This document shows, piece after piece, positions 32,893 through 42,665 of a stretch of DNA of 64,000 bases (positions within the stretch are counted from its first letter, which is position 1; the number at the start of each line of letters is the position of its first letter). Both the position numbers and the translations under genes were made by a program. The notes below the pieces were generated by a model. It was not told the DNA's origin. It worked only from the letters and a program-made list of their open reading frames with translations, and did not search any database. The stretch covers positions 744,001 to 808,000 of the forward strand of contig CAZILL010000002.1 in NCBI GenBank assembly GCA_964540105.1, read 5' to 3'. This stretch comes from DATKJY01 sp964540105. Lineage in GTDB: Bacteria > Zixibacteria > MSB-5A5 > GN15 > FEB-12.

Positions 32893-34068
32893 ATGCTAAC
32901 TTCGCTTTCACGGACCGCTGGCAAGTCACTTCTGATGTCCTTCCTGGCGGTCTTTTTTTCCCTTGACGCAGCTGCCTCGGATCGTCCCTTGACCTCGATC
33001 GAATCGGGAATGAATGACCTCATTTATGACCTTTCTCGATCAGTAGTCACAGTTGAGTGCTCTCGGACTCTGTCCGGATCATCAATGAGCACAGGACGAG
33101 AGGAGTCGGGGCGGCGTTATGTCTCGTCGGGTATTGTCTGCGACACCCTCGGTCATATCCTGGTGGCGGGAACGACAGTCGCCGGCAAGGATCGAATAAT
33201 GGTGAGCGTCGACAACCAGCCAGTTGCCGCGCAGCTTGTCGGGATTGACCACTACAGTGACCTGGCCATAATCAAAGCGATCCGTCCCATCGGCTATCCC
33301 GTACAGTGTTCGGAACGACAGGTGTGCGCCGGTCAGATGGTCATTGCCATGGGGAACGCCTATGGTATGCGGGCGTCGCCGGCCATCGGGTTCTGCGCCG
33401 GGGCTCGAACGGACGGAACTCTCCAGTTTACAGTGCCAGTAACGTCGGGGTCGGTGGGTGGCGGGGTGTTCGATCTTAACGGCCTCTTGATCGGCGTGAT
33501 TGTGGGCGTGATTGGGCAGAGAGATCAGGTTGCTTTGGGCGTGCCCGCCTACCGATTGTCTGAGATCGTCGACTATCTGCTTGTCCATGGGGATCGCGAA
33601 GCAGGCTATATTGGTGTCTCGACTGCTGATATTGAAATGACCCCGGGGCTTGACATGAACTTACCAGCAGCACAAACAGTTTCAGGCCGTCAGTCCGGAC
33701 AGATTATCGACCGTGGCGTTGTAGTCACGTACGTAGAACCGTCATCGCCCGCTGCCGTGTTTGGTCTGAACAAAGGGGATCTCATCATAGGCTTCAACCA
33801 CTATCCGGTTCGATCAGCGCTGGAGTTGTCGCAACAAGTTCGCAAGACGAGCCCCGGAACAGTCGTGGACTTCGAATTTGTGCGCCACTCTTCGTACTAC
33901 GATATCAGATTACAGGTGGGAAGCAAGCGGCTTACAAATTCCTCGGGCTTTTTCGACGTCGAGCAATTCGACGCCAGTTCTCCTTCTCCGGATTCGCTGA
34001 AGCAAGTTCTTGATTACTTGAAGCGGGAAGTCTTGGGTCTGGAGGAACGACTCCGGCAGGTTCGGTGA
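32893..34068 (+). CDS. HtrA/DegP-like protein with PDZ domain and lost catalytic residues
   Basis: A 391-residue periplasmic protein, signal peptide about residues 1-26 (start chosen at ATG 32893; AGAAGG upstream). The trypsin-like core aligns with HtrA: SSGIVCDTLGHILVAG, SDLAIIKA, VIAMGNAYGM, and SVGGGVFDLNGLLIGV. The catalytic Asp is kept (D123), but the His of 'NNHVV' is Thr94 and the Ser of 'GNSGGP' is Val188. A C-terminal PDZ domain (about 240-350) is intact (VVVTYVEPSSPAAVFGLNKGDLIIGFN). It is probably not a protease but a chaperone-like or sensor partner of the sigma/anti-sigma pair encoded directly upstream. That role is inference. Confidence 0.87.
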   Translation: MLTSLSRTAGKSLLMSFLAVFFSLDAAASDRPLTSIESGMNDLIYDLSRSVVTVECSRTLSGSSMSTGREESGRRYVSSGIVCDTLGHILVAGTTVAGKDRIMVSVDNQPVAAQLVGIDHYSDLAIIKAIRPIGYPVQCSERQVCAGQMVIAMGNAYGMRASPAIGFCAGARTDGTLQFTVPVTSGSVGGGVFDLNGLLIGVIVGVIGQRDQVALGVPAYRLSEIVDYLLVHGDREAGYIGVSTADIEMTPGLDMNLPAAQTVSGRQSGQIIDRGVVVTYVEPSSPAAVFGLNKGDLIIGFNHYPVRSALELSQQVRKTSPGTVVDFEFVRHSSYYDIRLQVGSKRLTNSSGFFDVEQFDASSPSPDSLKQVLDYLKREVLGLEERLRQVR

Positions 34069-34116
34069 GTCAGATTAGAATTGCCTCGGGGCACTCGTTC
34101 TCCATATTATGCCCGC

Positions 34117-34785
34117 ATGAGCATTGCGCCCGATTCTCGTCTTTGCACCCGCATATCCGACCTTCGCGTCCGTGAGAATCCCGAGCTCCAACGAGTTCTG
34201 GGACTCTATGCCGCTGCTGTCGCCCTTTCTGACGCTCCGGCGATGACCGCTGCACTTGAGCTCGGAAGGGAGCGTACCGTCAGAAGAACGGCGTTCTATG
34301 AGTTAGCCTTGCAGTCGTACTTGTTTCTCGGATTTCCACGGATGCTGATCGCGGTCGAGCATCTTGCCAGTGTCTGGCCGGAGCCAACTCCATTCGTAGA
34401 GCCTTCTCCGGTTAGCGCTCTGGAGGCTCTCGAGTGGTTCGAGCGAGGGAACGCGCTGTGCAAGGTTATCTATGGGGACGCCTACCAACCCTTGAAAGCC
34501 AAGGTAATGAGTATGAGTCCCGAACTGTTTTCGTGGATGATTGTCGAGGGGTACGGGAAAGTCCTTTCGCGCCCGGGGTTGGGTTCGATCGAACGTGAAA
34601 TCGGAAATGTGGCCTTCCTCATGGTCGACGATTGCGAATCGCAACTGCACTCCCATATGCGCGGGGCGCTCAGAGTTGGAGCCTCGCCGGAGCTTCTTAG
34701 CGCGGTGATTCATGATGTGGGGGACGCCGCCGGCAAGGGTTACCATTCAGCTCTTTCCATTCTTGCCAGACTGGGGATCAGCTGA
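34117..34785 (+). CDS. Carboxymuconolactone decarboxylase-like family protein
   Basis: A 222-residue helical protein with two halves. The N-terminal half (TAFYELALQSYLFLGFPRMLIAVEHLA) and C-terminal half (FLMVDDCESQLHSHMRGALRVGASPELLSAVI) both resemble the AhpD/CMD helical repeat. The AhpD CxxC is CESQ, so the thiol pair of the peroxidase AhpD is absent and the protein is nearer the CMD branch. The true reaction is unknown. I prefer the ATG at 34117. Its stop overlaps the TamB start by one base, so it is in the envelope operon. Confidence 0.75.
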   Translation: MSIAPDSRLCTRISDLRVRENPELQRVLGLYAAAVALSDAPAMTAALELGRERTVRRTAFYELALQSYLFLGFPRMLIAVEHLASVWPEPTPFVEPSPVSALEALEWFERGNALCKVIYGDAYQPLKAKVMSMSPELFSWMIVEGYGKVLSRPGLGSIEREIGNVAFLMVDDCESQLHSHMRGALRVGASPELLSAVIHDVGDAAGKGYHSALSILARLGIS

Positions 34786-37700
34786 TGCGATGGTGGGTGA
34801 AAGGGATACTAATTGCGTTTGCCTTAGTAGTCGTCGCGGTTGTGTCCGCGTACTACTACCTGTTTCAACTTCACGGTTTCGAACGCATCATCAGCGAAAA
34901 ACTAACCAGCCTTGTGAGCAAGCAGCTTCCGCTCACCATAGAGTTGGGGCAAGTGCGAGGCGACCTCCTGAATGGCCTGATCCTTGAGGATGTGCGCGTC
35001 ACCGTTCGCGACTCGATCGGAAGCTATCCAATCTTCCGTGCTGGCCGAGTGACGGCGACATATTCACTCTCCAATCTATGGCATGAGAATTACCGGCTGT
35101 CATTCCTTGGACTCGATTCGGTATCGATCCTGCTCTTTCAGGACAGCAGCGGAGCGATTCGTCTCCCCCAGCCAGGAACGGCCCGGAGCGACAGTGTGGA
35201 AACAGAGTTTCCGGCGCTTCATGTTGATCTGTTCTTGCTTGAACATTCTTCAGTGACACTTGTCAAAGGGCGGGATACGCTGCTTGTTTCGGACATCAAT
35301 CTCTCTTCAGCGCTGCATAGCGAGGATGGTGCCCTGTCGGCGAATCTGAAGCAGGGGAGTTTTCAGTCCAATCGTACCGGCCTGGCGCTCTCTACGATGA
35401 GCGGGAGACTCGCGTATACCAACGGACAACTCCTTGTGCAGAATATGCTGGTATCGAAACAGGGGACGCAGGTCCGTCTCAACGGATTTGCCTGCATCGA
35501 TCAGCCATCATTCCAGATGCAGTTTGACGCGGACAACATCGATGTGGGAGAACTCGGTGAAGCGATCGGAGTCAGGCTCGACGGCGCGATTGATGCCAAC
35601 GGCAACGTAAGCTACGCGAACGCCTCGTTTACGGGGACGGCGATGCTGGGGGGGCGGTTTCTTTTCGCTGGCCTGCAGAATCTCTTTGTTGGATTTCGAT
35701 TTACCGACCGCAGACTGGCGCTTGATACATTGTATGGAATCGTCTTTGATCAATGTGCTATCGACGGGAAAGGAGAAATCGACTTTTCGCCACCCCGGGA
35801 GCGGTACCAGCTGCAGGCGAAGATACGAAACTTCAACCTCAAGAGCGTGGCCAAGAGCAGTTTTATTTCGAACCTTAACGGCGATATTGACCTTCGGGGA
35901 CGTTCGTTTCGTCACGATGATCTTCGCCTCGACGTGGGAGTAAATCTCTATGAATCCAGTTTCGGCGGATACCCGATTCAATCGGCAGAGGGGGCTCTGG
36001 CGATCACAATGGACTCCCTCCTTTTCGAAGACGGGTTCGCGGTTACGTATTTTGAGAACGACTTTCGTGTGTCAGGGAAGGTCGAGTATTCTCGGGACAT
36101 CGATCTGGAGATTCTCGCGAATCTGCAAAACCTCGATCGCTATAAGGGGAAGCTCTTCATCAATCGACCGGGAGGTCGAGGATATGGCGAAGCAAGGCTT
36201 ACGGGACTGACCAGCGACCCGGATTTGACAGGGACATTCGTGTCTGACTCTCTGTGGCTCTACGATATGTCCGCCGACAGCGCGTGGGCCGTTTATCACA
36301 TCGACCGCTTCCTGTCACGTCAGCAGGGGGAGGTGTCGCTGCGCCTGATGAACGGGACACTCTGGAACCGCCCGTACGATACGGCCTACGCGACGATGGC
36401 ACTGGATTCCGGGGTCGCGACACTTGATACGATATTTCTGAACGGCTCGCGTGGAGCCGTGGCCAGCCGAGGGGAAATGGTCTACAATTCCAATCCAATG
36501 CGACTGGAACTTGACACACTTCATCTCGTGACTTTGGGAAAGCTGATCACCAACGACAAACGGCAGAGCGCGCTGCTGGACAGCAATGGGGTAGAGATCA
36601 CGCGCTTGTACCTCGTGGGGAGCGCGGCCAAATTGATCGGATCGGGCCGGATAAATTACGATGAATCGATGGACCTCAGGTTGTTTTTCGACAATGTGCC
36701 AGTGAAGGAATGGGGGAGACTCGTACGCGAGGATATTCCCTTTGACGGGATCGCTCGCTTCGGCGCAGACTTGACCGGCACGTTCGATTCCCCACGCTTT
36801 TCTGTGCGAGGGGGGATTGATTCCTTGGTGTACAAGTCATTGAACGTGGGGGATCTTAAGGTCGGCGCATCCTATGACGCACGGAAAGTGACGATCGACA
36901 GCCTGACCATCTCTTCTGGGCCGGGGCAATACCGAGTGTCGGGGCATTTCGGAGTCGATCTCTCCTTTCGCTCCTTGTCAGCAGGGAAGCTGCTCGATGA
37001 CTCCATCGACGTCTCGTTTGCAGCCACCGACCGCCGTTTCGACCTGGTAAGTATTCTTCTGCCAACAGTGGAGCAACTGGACGGGGATTTCGTCGCCGAT
37101 GTCAGGCTGTTTGGCACGCCGTCGTCGCCTCATCTGGAGGGGCAGGGGTACCTTAAGAACGGGCGTTTGAAGTATCTGGATCTGGTTGACTCGCTCTACA
37201 CCGACTCGGCGGGAGTCACCATGAATGACAACCAGATCGTGATCGATAACGTTGTCACATATGTCAAGAACAAGCGGCGACCCGACGGGCGGAGTTATGC
37301 TAATATCGACGGAACCATTACGGTGAAGGCGCTTGACACACTCGTGTATGATCTTGATGTGTCGATTCCGCGGGAGTTTCCCTTCCGCTATGAGCTTGAC
37401 GATATCCAGGGGATCATCGAGGGGGATATGCGAATAGAGGGAAGTTCCCCGCCGCTTGTTACGGGGGACCTGACCGTCATATCAGCTCGATACCGAGCCA
37501 AGTTTGCGTCCGAGAACGAAGGCTCGCCGCTGATGGTTATCTTCTCCGGAGAAAACACCTGGGACGTTAATCTCAACGTTGACATCTTATCGAATTATTG
37601 GATCAAGAATGAGGACATCGACGCCGAATTCTCCGGTTCGCTCAACGTAATTCGCGAACGCGGAGAATACCGGTTTATCGGCGAGATGGAGATGTTGAGG

Positions 37701-38321
37701 GGGAAGGGGTTTCTTTTCGACAAGACCTTTCGTATCGAACCGGGGAGCAGGGTCATTTTTGACAACACGACCCGCTTGAACCCGACCCTCGATATTACCG
37801 CGTTCACTCGCATTCCAGGCGTGTCACGCCCCAATGATGAGTCACGGGAACCGATCGACCTCGGCCTGCATATCACCGGTACATTGGAAACGCCGGACCT
37901 CAACCTGACGTCGGATTCGCTGTTTCGTCGCGAAGATATCCTGCCGTTGTTGGTCGCCAATTACGCGACCAGCGACACAGCGTCGACCCCGAAGTTCAGT
38001 CGTGTCGAAGAGCGCCTGACCGGCTTGGTGTCGTCGCAAGTCTCCCAGATTGGAACAAAAGAGCTGAGTCGTCTTGGCGTGGAGACCTTCGAGATCGATC
38101 CGAATTACGAGCGGGGGCAACTTGATCCGCTGAGGTCCCGGGTGACGCTTGGGTTCTACACGGCCCCCAATTTGTACATCTACGGTCGATCGGCGCTCTC
38201 AGGAAGTTCGGGACAGGAACTCGGCTTTGAATATCGGCTGAATAAATCGATGCGAGTCGAAGGGGGCCGAGACGACCAGGCGTTGTACCAATTGAATCTG
38301 AAACTGCACGTGGAGTTTTAG
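34785..38321 (+). CDS. TamB-like translocation/assembly module protein (AsmA-like, DUF490)
   Basis: A 1178-residue inner-membrane-anchored protein: one N-terminal helix (about residues 4-24), then long beta-taco (repeating-beta-groove) sequence typical of AsmA/TamB, and a C-terminal TamB_C/DUF490 domain (FIGEMEMLRGKGFLFDKTFRIEPGSRVIF, then NPTLDITAFTRIPG). The family bridges inner and outer membranes and moves lipids or helps insert outer-membrane proteins. It overlaps the Omp85 gene by one base (TAGTG), so the two are coupled, as in TamA/TamB pairs. Confidence 0.9.
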   Translation: MRWWVKGILIAFALVVVAVVSAYYYLFQLHGFERIISEKLTSLVSKQLPLTIELGQVRGDLLNGLILEDVRVTVRDSIGSYPIFRAGRVTATYSLSNLWHENYRLSFLGLDSVSILLFQDSSGAIRLPQPGTARSDSVETEFPALHVDLFLLEHSSVTLVKGRDTLLVSDINLSSALHSEDGALSANLKQGSFQSNRTGLALSTMSGRLAYTNGQLLVQNMLVSKQGTQVRLNGFACIDQPSFQMQFDADNIDVGELGEAIGVRLDGAIDANGNVSYANASFTGTAMLGGRFLFAGLQNLFVGFRFTDRRLALDTLYGIVFDQCAIDGKGEIDFSPPRERYQLQAKIRNFNLKSVAKSSFISNLNGDIDLRGRSFRHDDLRLDVGVNLYESSFGGYPIQSAEGALAITMDSLLFEDGFAVTYFENDFRVSGKVEYSRDIDLEILANLQNLDRYKGKLFINRPGGRGYGEARLTGLTSDPDLTGTFVSDSLWLYDMSADSAWAVYHIDRFLSRQQGEVSLRLMNGTLWNRPYDTAYATMALDSGVATLDTIFLNGSRGAVASRGEMVYNSNPMRLELDTLHLVTLGKLITNDKRQSALLDSNGVEITRLYLVGSAAKLIGSGRINYDESMDLRLFFDNVPVKEWGRLVREDIPFDGIARFGADLTGTFDSPRFSVRGGIDSLVYKSLNVGDLKVGASYDARKVTIDSLTISSGPGQYRVSGHFGVDLSFRSLSAGKLLDDSIDVSFAATDRRFDLVSILLPTVEQLDGDFVADVRLFGTPSSPHLEGQGYLKNGRLKYLDLVDSLYTDSAGVTMNDNQIVIDNVVTYVKNKRRPDGRSYANIDGTITVKALDTLVYDLDVSIPREFPFRYELDDIQGIIEGDMRIEGSSPPLVTGDLTVISARYRAKFASENEGSPLMVIFSGENTWDVNLNVDILSNYWIKNEDIDAEFSGSLNVIRERGEYRFIGEMEMLRGKGFLFDKTFRIEPGSRVIFDNTTRLNPTLDITAFTRIPGVSRPNDESREPIDLGLHITGTLETPDLNLTSDSLFRREDILPLLVANYATSDTASTPKFSRVEERLTGLVSSQVSQIGTKELSRLGVETFEIDPNYERGQLDPLRSRVTLGFYTAPNLYIYGRSALSGSSGQELGFEYRLNKSMRVEGGRDDQALYQLNLKLHVEF

Positions 38322-40228
38322 TGCGTACGAGACTTAGTGCCTTACTCGCCGTGCTTGTCCTTGTGATGTTTCAGGCGACAGTGGATGCGGCAGAACGTGA
38401 CGAGCTCAAGTGGATTCGGTCGAAGCCCATAATCCGCTCCATTCTCATTCAAGGCAACCACTACTTTAAGGTGTCAGAGATCAAGGGGAGACTCTATTCC
38501 CGCGAGCGGAGCTTCTGGCTGGCGCTGAAGGGGGAACGGCGTACTCGTGTGCAACGGGAGACCAAGACTCGCGACAGTCTGGAGATCAAGTACCTGTACT
38601 TGAAAGAAGGATTCCTCGGAATGACCATGACTGAGGAAATCGCTCCCGTCGGGGAAGATTCTACGGCTGAAGTCAGAATAACGATCGACGAGGGACGGCA
38701 ATTCAGAATTGGTGAGCGAAAGACCACTGGTGATTACGAGCCGCAGTTCGGGGCGGGATTCGCCAAGTTACAGGGTAGGTTGAAACGCGGAATGCCGATT
38801 GATCCGATCGTGATTCATCAGGTGATCTTCGACATGAAGACACATTTGGCCAACGACGGATACCCCTATGCCGAGATCACGTATGCGTTGGACACTCTCG
38901 GAGATCCCAGTCGGAGCGAGATCGCATTTTCCGTACAATCGGGCTCGAAGGTGCATTTCGGTGACGTCAACGTGCAGGGATTGCAATTCTACCCTGAGTA
39001 CTGTGTCCGACGTGAATTGAAGATTACGCCGGGGAGACTATATCGACGACAGGACATTCTCGATACCCAGCAGCGGCTCTATGAATCCGGCTATTTCAGC
39101 ACGTTGCAGCTCGGGCTTGACGAACATGTTTCGGACAGTTTGGCCCCTGGTTTCCTGCTCCGGGTTCGAGAACGGAAGCCGCACTACCTGACAGTAAAGA
39201 CTGGCGCCTCGCAATCGACAGTTCGCGATCTACTGTGGGGATCGTCGATTGGCTTTGGCAAGCGGAACCTCATCGGTTCGCGGACGGCTGAGTTTACGGC
39301 GCTCTACAGCTTTGCGATCGGGCATGATAGTCGTTTACTGAGCCACGAATATCGCTTTCGCTTCACCGAACCCTGGTTTCTGGCCATCCGCATGCCGCTG
39401 CTCTTTACCATAGGGTATCGCCCCAGAGTACATTCGGCTACGCAGGCTTACATGATCGAGTCGTGGTCAGTATCAGCGGCAACGTCGCGTCAGTTTGGCC
39501 GAGACTATTTCGGGGCCTTGGGGCTGGAGTATCAATCGGTCAGAATCTCCGGAGTGCCCGCAGACCAGCAGGTTGTCACGATTGAGGAAAAGGGAGTCTC
39601 CAACCGCAGACGATTCTACTTTCAATTCCGTCGTGACAGTCGGGAGAATATCTTCATTCCTGATCGAGGGTCGTTTCTCGACGTCACCGCTCAGTACTTC
39701 GGCGGGATTCTCGGCGGGGATGCCAGCTTTACGAAATACGAAGCGTCGTACGCAACCTACCAGATTGTCTGGCCAGGGTGGATCTCCGCCACTCACGTGA
39801 AGGGAGGGTTGGTGCATGCCTTCGGAACCTCCACTTTCGTACCGCGGGAGGATCGCTTTTACCAGGGAGGGGCAAATTCGGTGCGCGGTTTTCTCGAGAA
39901 TTCCCTTGGTCCGAAAGAGGGCTCCAACGTTACCATGATCTTCAACCAGGAGTTCCGCTGGCGAACCCTTCAGGTTCACCAGATGATACCGGGTCTGCGG
40001 AATCTGGCCAAGACGCTCCCCTTGTGGCAATCGCTCTTCTTCGACATGGGCAACGGATTTGGCAGCGCTCACGAGATGCGCTGGAACGCCTTGGCCCTAA
40101 GCGTGGGGATGGGTATCCAGCTCGTCTCTCCTGCGGGTCCAATCCGAATTGACTATGCGCGCGTTATCCCCACCCGACACTTCAGCGTTGACGATCGCTG
40201 GCACTTTACTATATTGTACGCGTTCTAA
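38321..40228 (+). CDS. Omp85/BamA-family outer-membrane protein (TamA-like)
   Basis: A 635-residue protein with GTG start. A signal peptide (about residues 1-22) is followed by POTRA domains (IRSILIQGNHYFKVSEIKGRLYS; VHFGDVNVQGLQFYPEYCVRRELKI) and a 16-strand bacterial surface-antigen barrel ending in FSVDDRWHFTILYAF with an aromatic last residue. The lid-lock motif region FYQGGANSVRGF is typical of Omp85. It pairs with TamB and would insert outer-membrane proteins or transport lipid partners. It is shorter than BamA (about 800), which fits TamA. Confidence 0.93.
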   Translation: MRTRLSALLAVLVLVMFQATVDAAERDELKWIRSKPIIRSILIQGNHYFKVSEIKGRLYSRERSFWLALKGERRTRVQRETKTRDSLEIKYLYLKEGFLGMTMTEEIAPVGEDSTAEVRITIDEGRQFRIGERKTTGDYEPQFGAGFAKLQGRLKRGMPIDPIVIHQVIFDMKTHLANDGYPYAEITYALDTLGDPSRSEIAFSVQSGSKVHFGDVNVQGLQFYPEYCVRRELKITPGRLYRRQDILDTQQRLYESGYFSTLQLGLDEHVSDSLAPGFLLRVRERKPHYLTVKTGASQSTVRDLLWGSSIGFGKRNLIGSRTAEFTALYSFAIGHDSRLLSHEYRFRFTEPWFLAIRMPLLFTIGYRPRVHSATQAYMIESWSVSAATSRQFGRDYFGALGLEYQSVRISGVPADQQVVTIEEKGVSNRRRFYFQFRRDSRENIFIPDRGSFLDVTAQYFGGILGGDASFTKYEASYATYQIVWPGWISATHVKGGLVHAFGTSTFVPREDRFYQGGANSVRGFLENSLGPKEGSNVTMIFNQEFRWRTLQVHQMIPGLRNLAKTLPLWQSLFFDMGNGFGSAHEMRWNALALSVGMGIQLVSPAGPIRIDYARVIPTRHFSVDDRWHFTILYAF

Positions 40229-40313
40229 TTGGTAGTAATATTTCCGGGCAAGAGAGAGCGTCGAGCGTGAGGCGTCGACGGCGTCATTGGTGTCATTCAA
40301 GTGGAGATTAGTT

Positions 40314-41483
40314 ATGGACCCAATATATCTTGATCACAACGCCACCACACCCGTCGATCAGGCGGTCGTTGAAGCTATGCTTCCTTTTCTCCGTGAGCAT
40401 TTCGGAAACGCCAGTTCGGTACATCAATTTGGCCGCGAAAGCAAGGTCGCGCTGGAAAACGCGCGTGAGAAGATCGCAGCCTTCATCAACTGTCAGCCAG
40501 CTGAACTCTTCTTTACCTCCGGTGGGACGGAGTCCGACAATATTGCGGTTATGGGAACGGCGTACGCTTCCGAAGGACGCCGCCCTCACCTTGTGGTCAG
40601 CAGCATTGAGCATCATGCGGTCCTGGAATCAGCGGAATACCTGCATCACAAGCGGGGGTTCGACCTGAGCCTGTTGCCGGTCGATTGTGAAGGGTTTTGC
40701 TCGGCCGAACAGCTGCATGTGATGGTCACAGACCGAACGGCGCTGGTGTCGGTGATGCATGCCAACAATGAGGTGGGCACGATTCAAGATATCCGATCAC
40801 TTGCAGACGCGGCGCACTCAAGAGGGGCGCTGTTTCATACCGACGCGGTTCAATCAATTGGGAAGATTCCCGTCGACGTGCGTGCGATGCAGGTGGACTT
40901 GCTGTCACTAACTGGCCATAAGATCTATGGTCCCAAAGGAACAGGCGCCCTATTCGTGCGACAAGGGATAAAAGTAACCCCGCTGTTCTATGGCGGCTCC
41001 CACGAAAAGAAACGCAGGCCGGGGACAGAGAATGTGGCTGGTGCGGTCGGTCTGTCCAAAGCATTGGAGATTGCCGCCGAGCGAATCGATCGGGACGCCA
41101 CAAAGATGTCGGAGCTGACGAGCCACTTAATCGATTCGATCCTCCGCTCGATTCCTGATACACACCTGAACGGTCCAAGGATGAAACGACTTCCGCAGAC
41201 TGCAAACATCTCGTTTGCCGGTCTTGAAGGAGAGCCGGTGATTCTCTCGCTTGATATGGAGGGGGTGGCGGTAGCGTCGGGATCGGCGTGCACGTCGGGC
41301 GCGACCGAACCGTCGCATGTTCTCACGGCCATGGGTGTCAGTGCACACATTGCCCGCGGAGCAATACGTTTCTCTCTCGGACGGGCAACCACTCGGGAGC
41401 AGATCGACTACCTCCTCGACGTACTCCCGCCAATTGTGAAACGGCTCAGGGATATGTCGCCATCCCATGCGAAAACGAAGTGA
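40314..41483 (+). CDS. Cysteine desulfurase (NifS/IscS family)
   Basis: A 389-residue PLP enzyme that takes sulfur from cysteine and passes it on as persulfide. The PLP lysine is K203 (TGHKIYGPKG) and the persulfide-carrying loop Cys is C326 (ASGSACTSGA); GGTESDN near 70-76 binds PLP. The ATG at 40314 has GGAG upstream; a longer frame is not supported. Directly downstream lies MnmA, a sulfur acceptor for tRNA thiolation, so it probably feeds MnmA. No IscU/NifU scaffold is adjacent. Confidence 0.95.
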   Translation: MDPIYLDHNATTPVDQAVVEAMLPFLREHFGNASSVHQFGRESKVALENAREKIAAFINCQPAELFFTSGGTESDNIAVMGTAYASEGRRPHLVVSSIEHHAVLESAEYLHHKRGFDLSLLPVDCEGFCSAEQLHVMVTDRTALVSVMHANNEVGTIQDIRSLADAAHSRGALFHTDAVQSIGKIPVDVRAMQVDLLSLTGHKIYGPKGTGALFVRQGIKVTPLFYGGSHEKKRRPGTENVAGAVGLSKALEIAAERIDRDATKMSELTSHLIDSILRSIPDTHLNGPRMKRLPQTANISFAGLEGEPVILSLDMEGVAVASGSACTSGATEPSHVLTAMGVSAHIARGAIRFSLGRATTREQIDYLLDVLPPIVKRLRDMSPSHAKTK

Positions 41484-41545
41484 TCCGAAATCTGACAGAC
41501 GGAGAGCCGACGATGCGATGCGGGAGCTGTGCCTGCCATGAGTAA
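41480..41545 (+). CDS. Putative 21-residue Cys-rich peptide between nifS and mnmA
   Basis: A GTG at 41480 overlaps the nifS stop (GTGA) and opens a 21-residue frame that ends seven bases inside mnmA. Its end reads RCGSCACHE, a CxxCxCH cluster. The two overlaps mean ribosomes could flow from nifS through this frame into mnmA. It may be a real small sulfur- or metal-binding peptide, a translational coupler, or chance. No known family. Confidence 0.35.
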   Translation: MIRNLTDGEPTMRCGSCACHE

Positions 41546-42623
41546 GCGGGTGTTGGTCGCTATGTCCGGCGGCGTCGATTCTTCTGTTGCCGCCTTCCTG
41601 CTCAAAGAGCAGGGGTACGATGTTATCGGGGCACACATGAAGTTGTGGGACTATGCCGACGTAGGCGGGGACACTCATCGCGATGGGCGATGCTGCACGA
41701 TCGACTCGATTACCGATTGTCGATTTGTGTGCGATGCGATCGGGGCGCCATTCTACGTACTAAATATGTCCATGCAGTTCAAGGAGACCGTGATCGAGGA
41801 TTTCATCTCAGAATATCGTTCTGGTCGTACGCCGAATCCATGCGTCGTGTGTAACTCCGATGTAAAATGGAACGGTTTCCTGCGCAAAGCGGAGGAATTG
41901 GGTTGCGACGCCATCGCCACCGGGCACTACGCAATTGTCGAACAGAATGAACTCGGCCGCTACCAGATTCGTCGCGGAGCGGACGAAACACGCGACCAAT
42001 CGTACGTGCTATGGGGGGTGAACCAGGAGGCTCTTTCTCGAACGTTGATGCCCTTGGGTGGTCTGCGCAAGACGGAAGTGCGCGAGATCGCTCAGAAGCA
42101 TCAGCTGCGGACGGCGATGAAGCCGGAATCACGTGAGATCTGTTTTGTCGCCGACGACGATTACCGACGCTTTCTTGTTGAGTACGAGCAGAAGAGAGGG
42201 CGCGGGCTGGAACCAGGGGAGATTGTCCATGAATCCGGTGCGATCCTCGGACGGCATGCGGGCACAGCGAACTTCACCGTCGGACAAAGGAAGGGACTCG
42301 GGGTAACCTATCCGACGCCGCTCTACGTTCAGCGCATAGACCCCGATACGAGGCAAGTGGTTGTCGGGGAAAACGACAGCCTCTTCCGCGATGAATTGAA
42401 TGCTCGAAGCGTAAACTGGGTGGCGAAGGGGTACGATCCTGCCCCGTTTGAAGCGCTTGTGAAGATCCGTTATCTTCATGACGCGGCGCCTTCGCTGGTA
42501 ACACCCTTGACACCGAGTGACGTGAAGATTACGTTTTCGGACAGCCAAAGGGCTGTTACGCCTGGCCAGTCGGTAGTGTTTTATAAAGGTGACGTGCTCC
42601 TTGGGGGAGGAATTATCGAATAG
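41538..42623 (+). CDS. mnmA: tRNA-specific 2-thiouridylase MnmA
   Basis: A 361-residue enzyme that puts sulfur on U34 of Lys, Glu and Gln tRNAs. The PP-loop is SGGVDSS (residues 10-16). The two catalytic cysteines sit at the usual spacing: C102 in NPCVVC and C202 in SREICFV. C-terminal barrel QRKGLGVTYPTPLYVQRIDP is typical. The ATG at 41538 has CGGGAG upstream. Confidence 0.96.
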   Translation: MSKRVLVAMSGGVDSSVAAFLLKEQGYDVIGAHMKLWDYADVGGDTHRDGRCCTIDSITDCRFVCDAIGAPFYVLNMSMQFKETVIEDFISEYRSGRTPNPCVVCNSDVKWNGFLRKAEELGCDAIATGHYAIVEQNELGRYQIRRGADETRDQSYVLWGVNQEALSRTLMPLGGLRKTEVREIAQKHQLRTAMKPESREICFVADDDYRRFLVEYEQKRGRGLEPGEIVHESGAILGRHAGTANFTVGQRKGLGVTYPTPLYVQRIDPDTRQVVVGENDSLFRDELNARSVNWVAKGYDPAPFEALVKIRYLHDAAPSLVTPLTPSDVKITFSDSQRAVTPGQSVVFYKGDVLLGGGIIE

Positions 42624-42665
42624 GCTGGCGATGAACAAAGAGGCCTCGAACAGTAGGGAGTAGGT

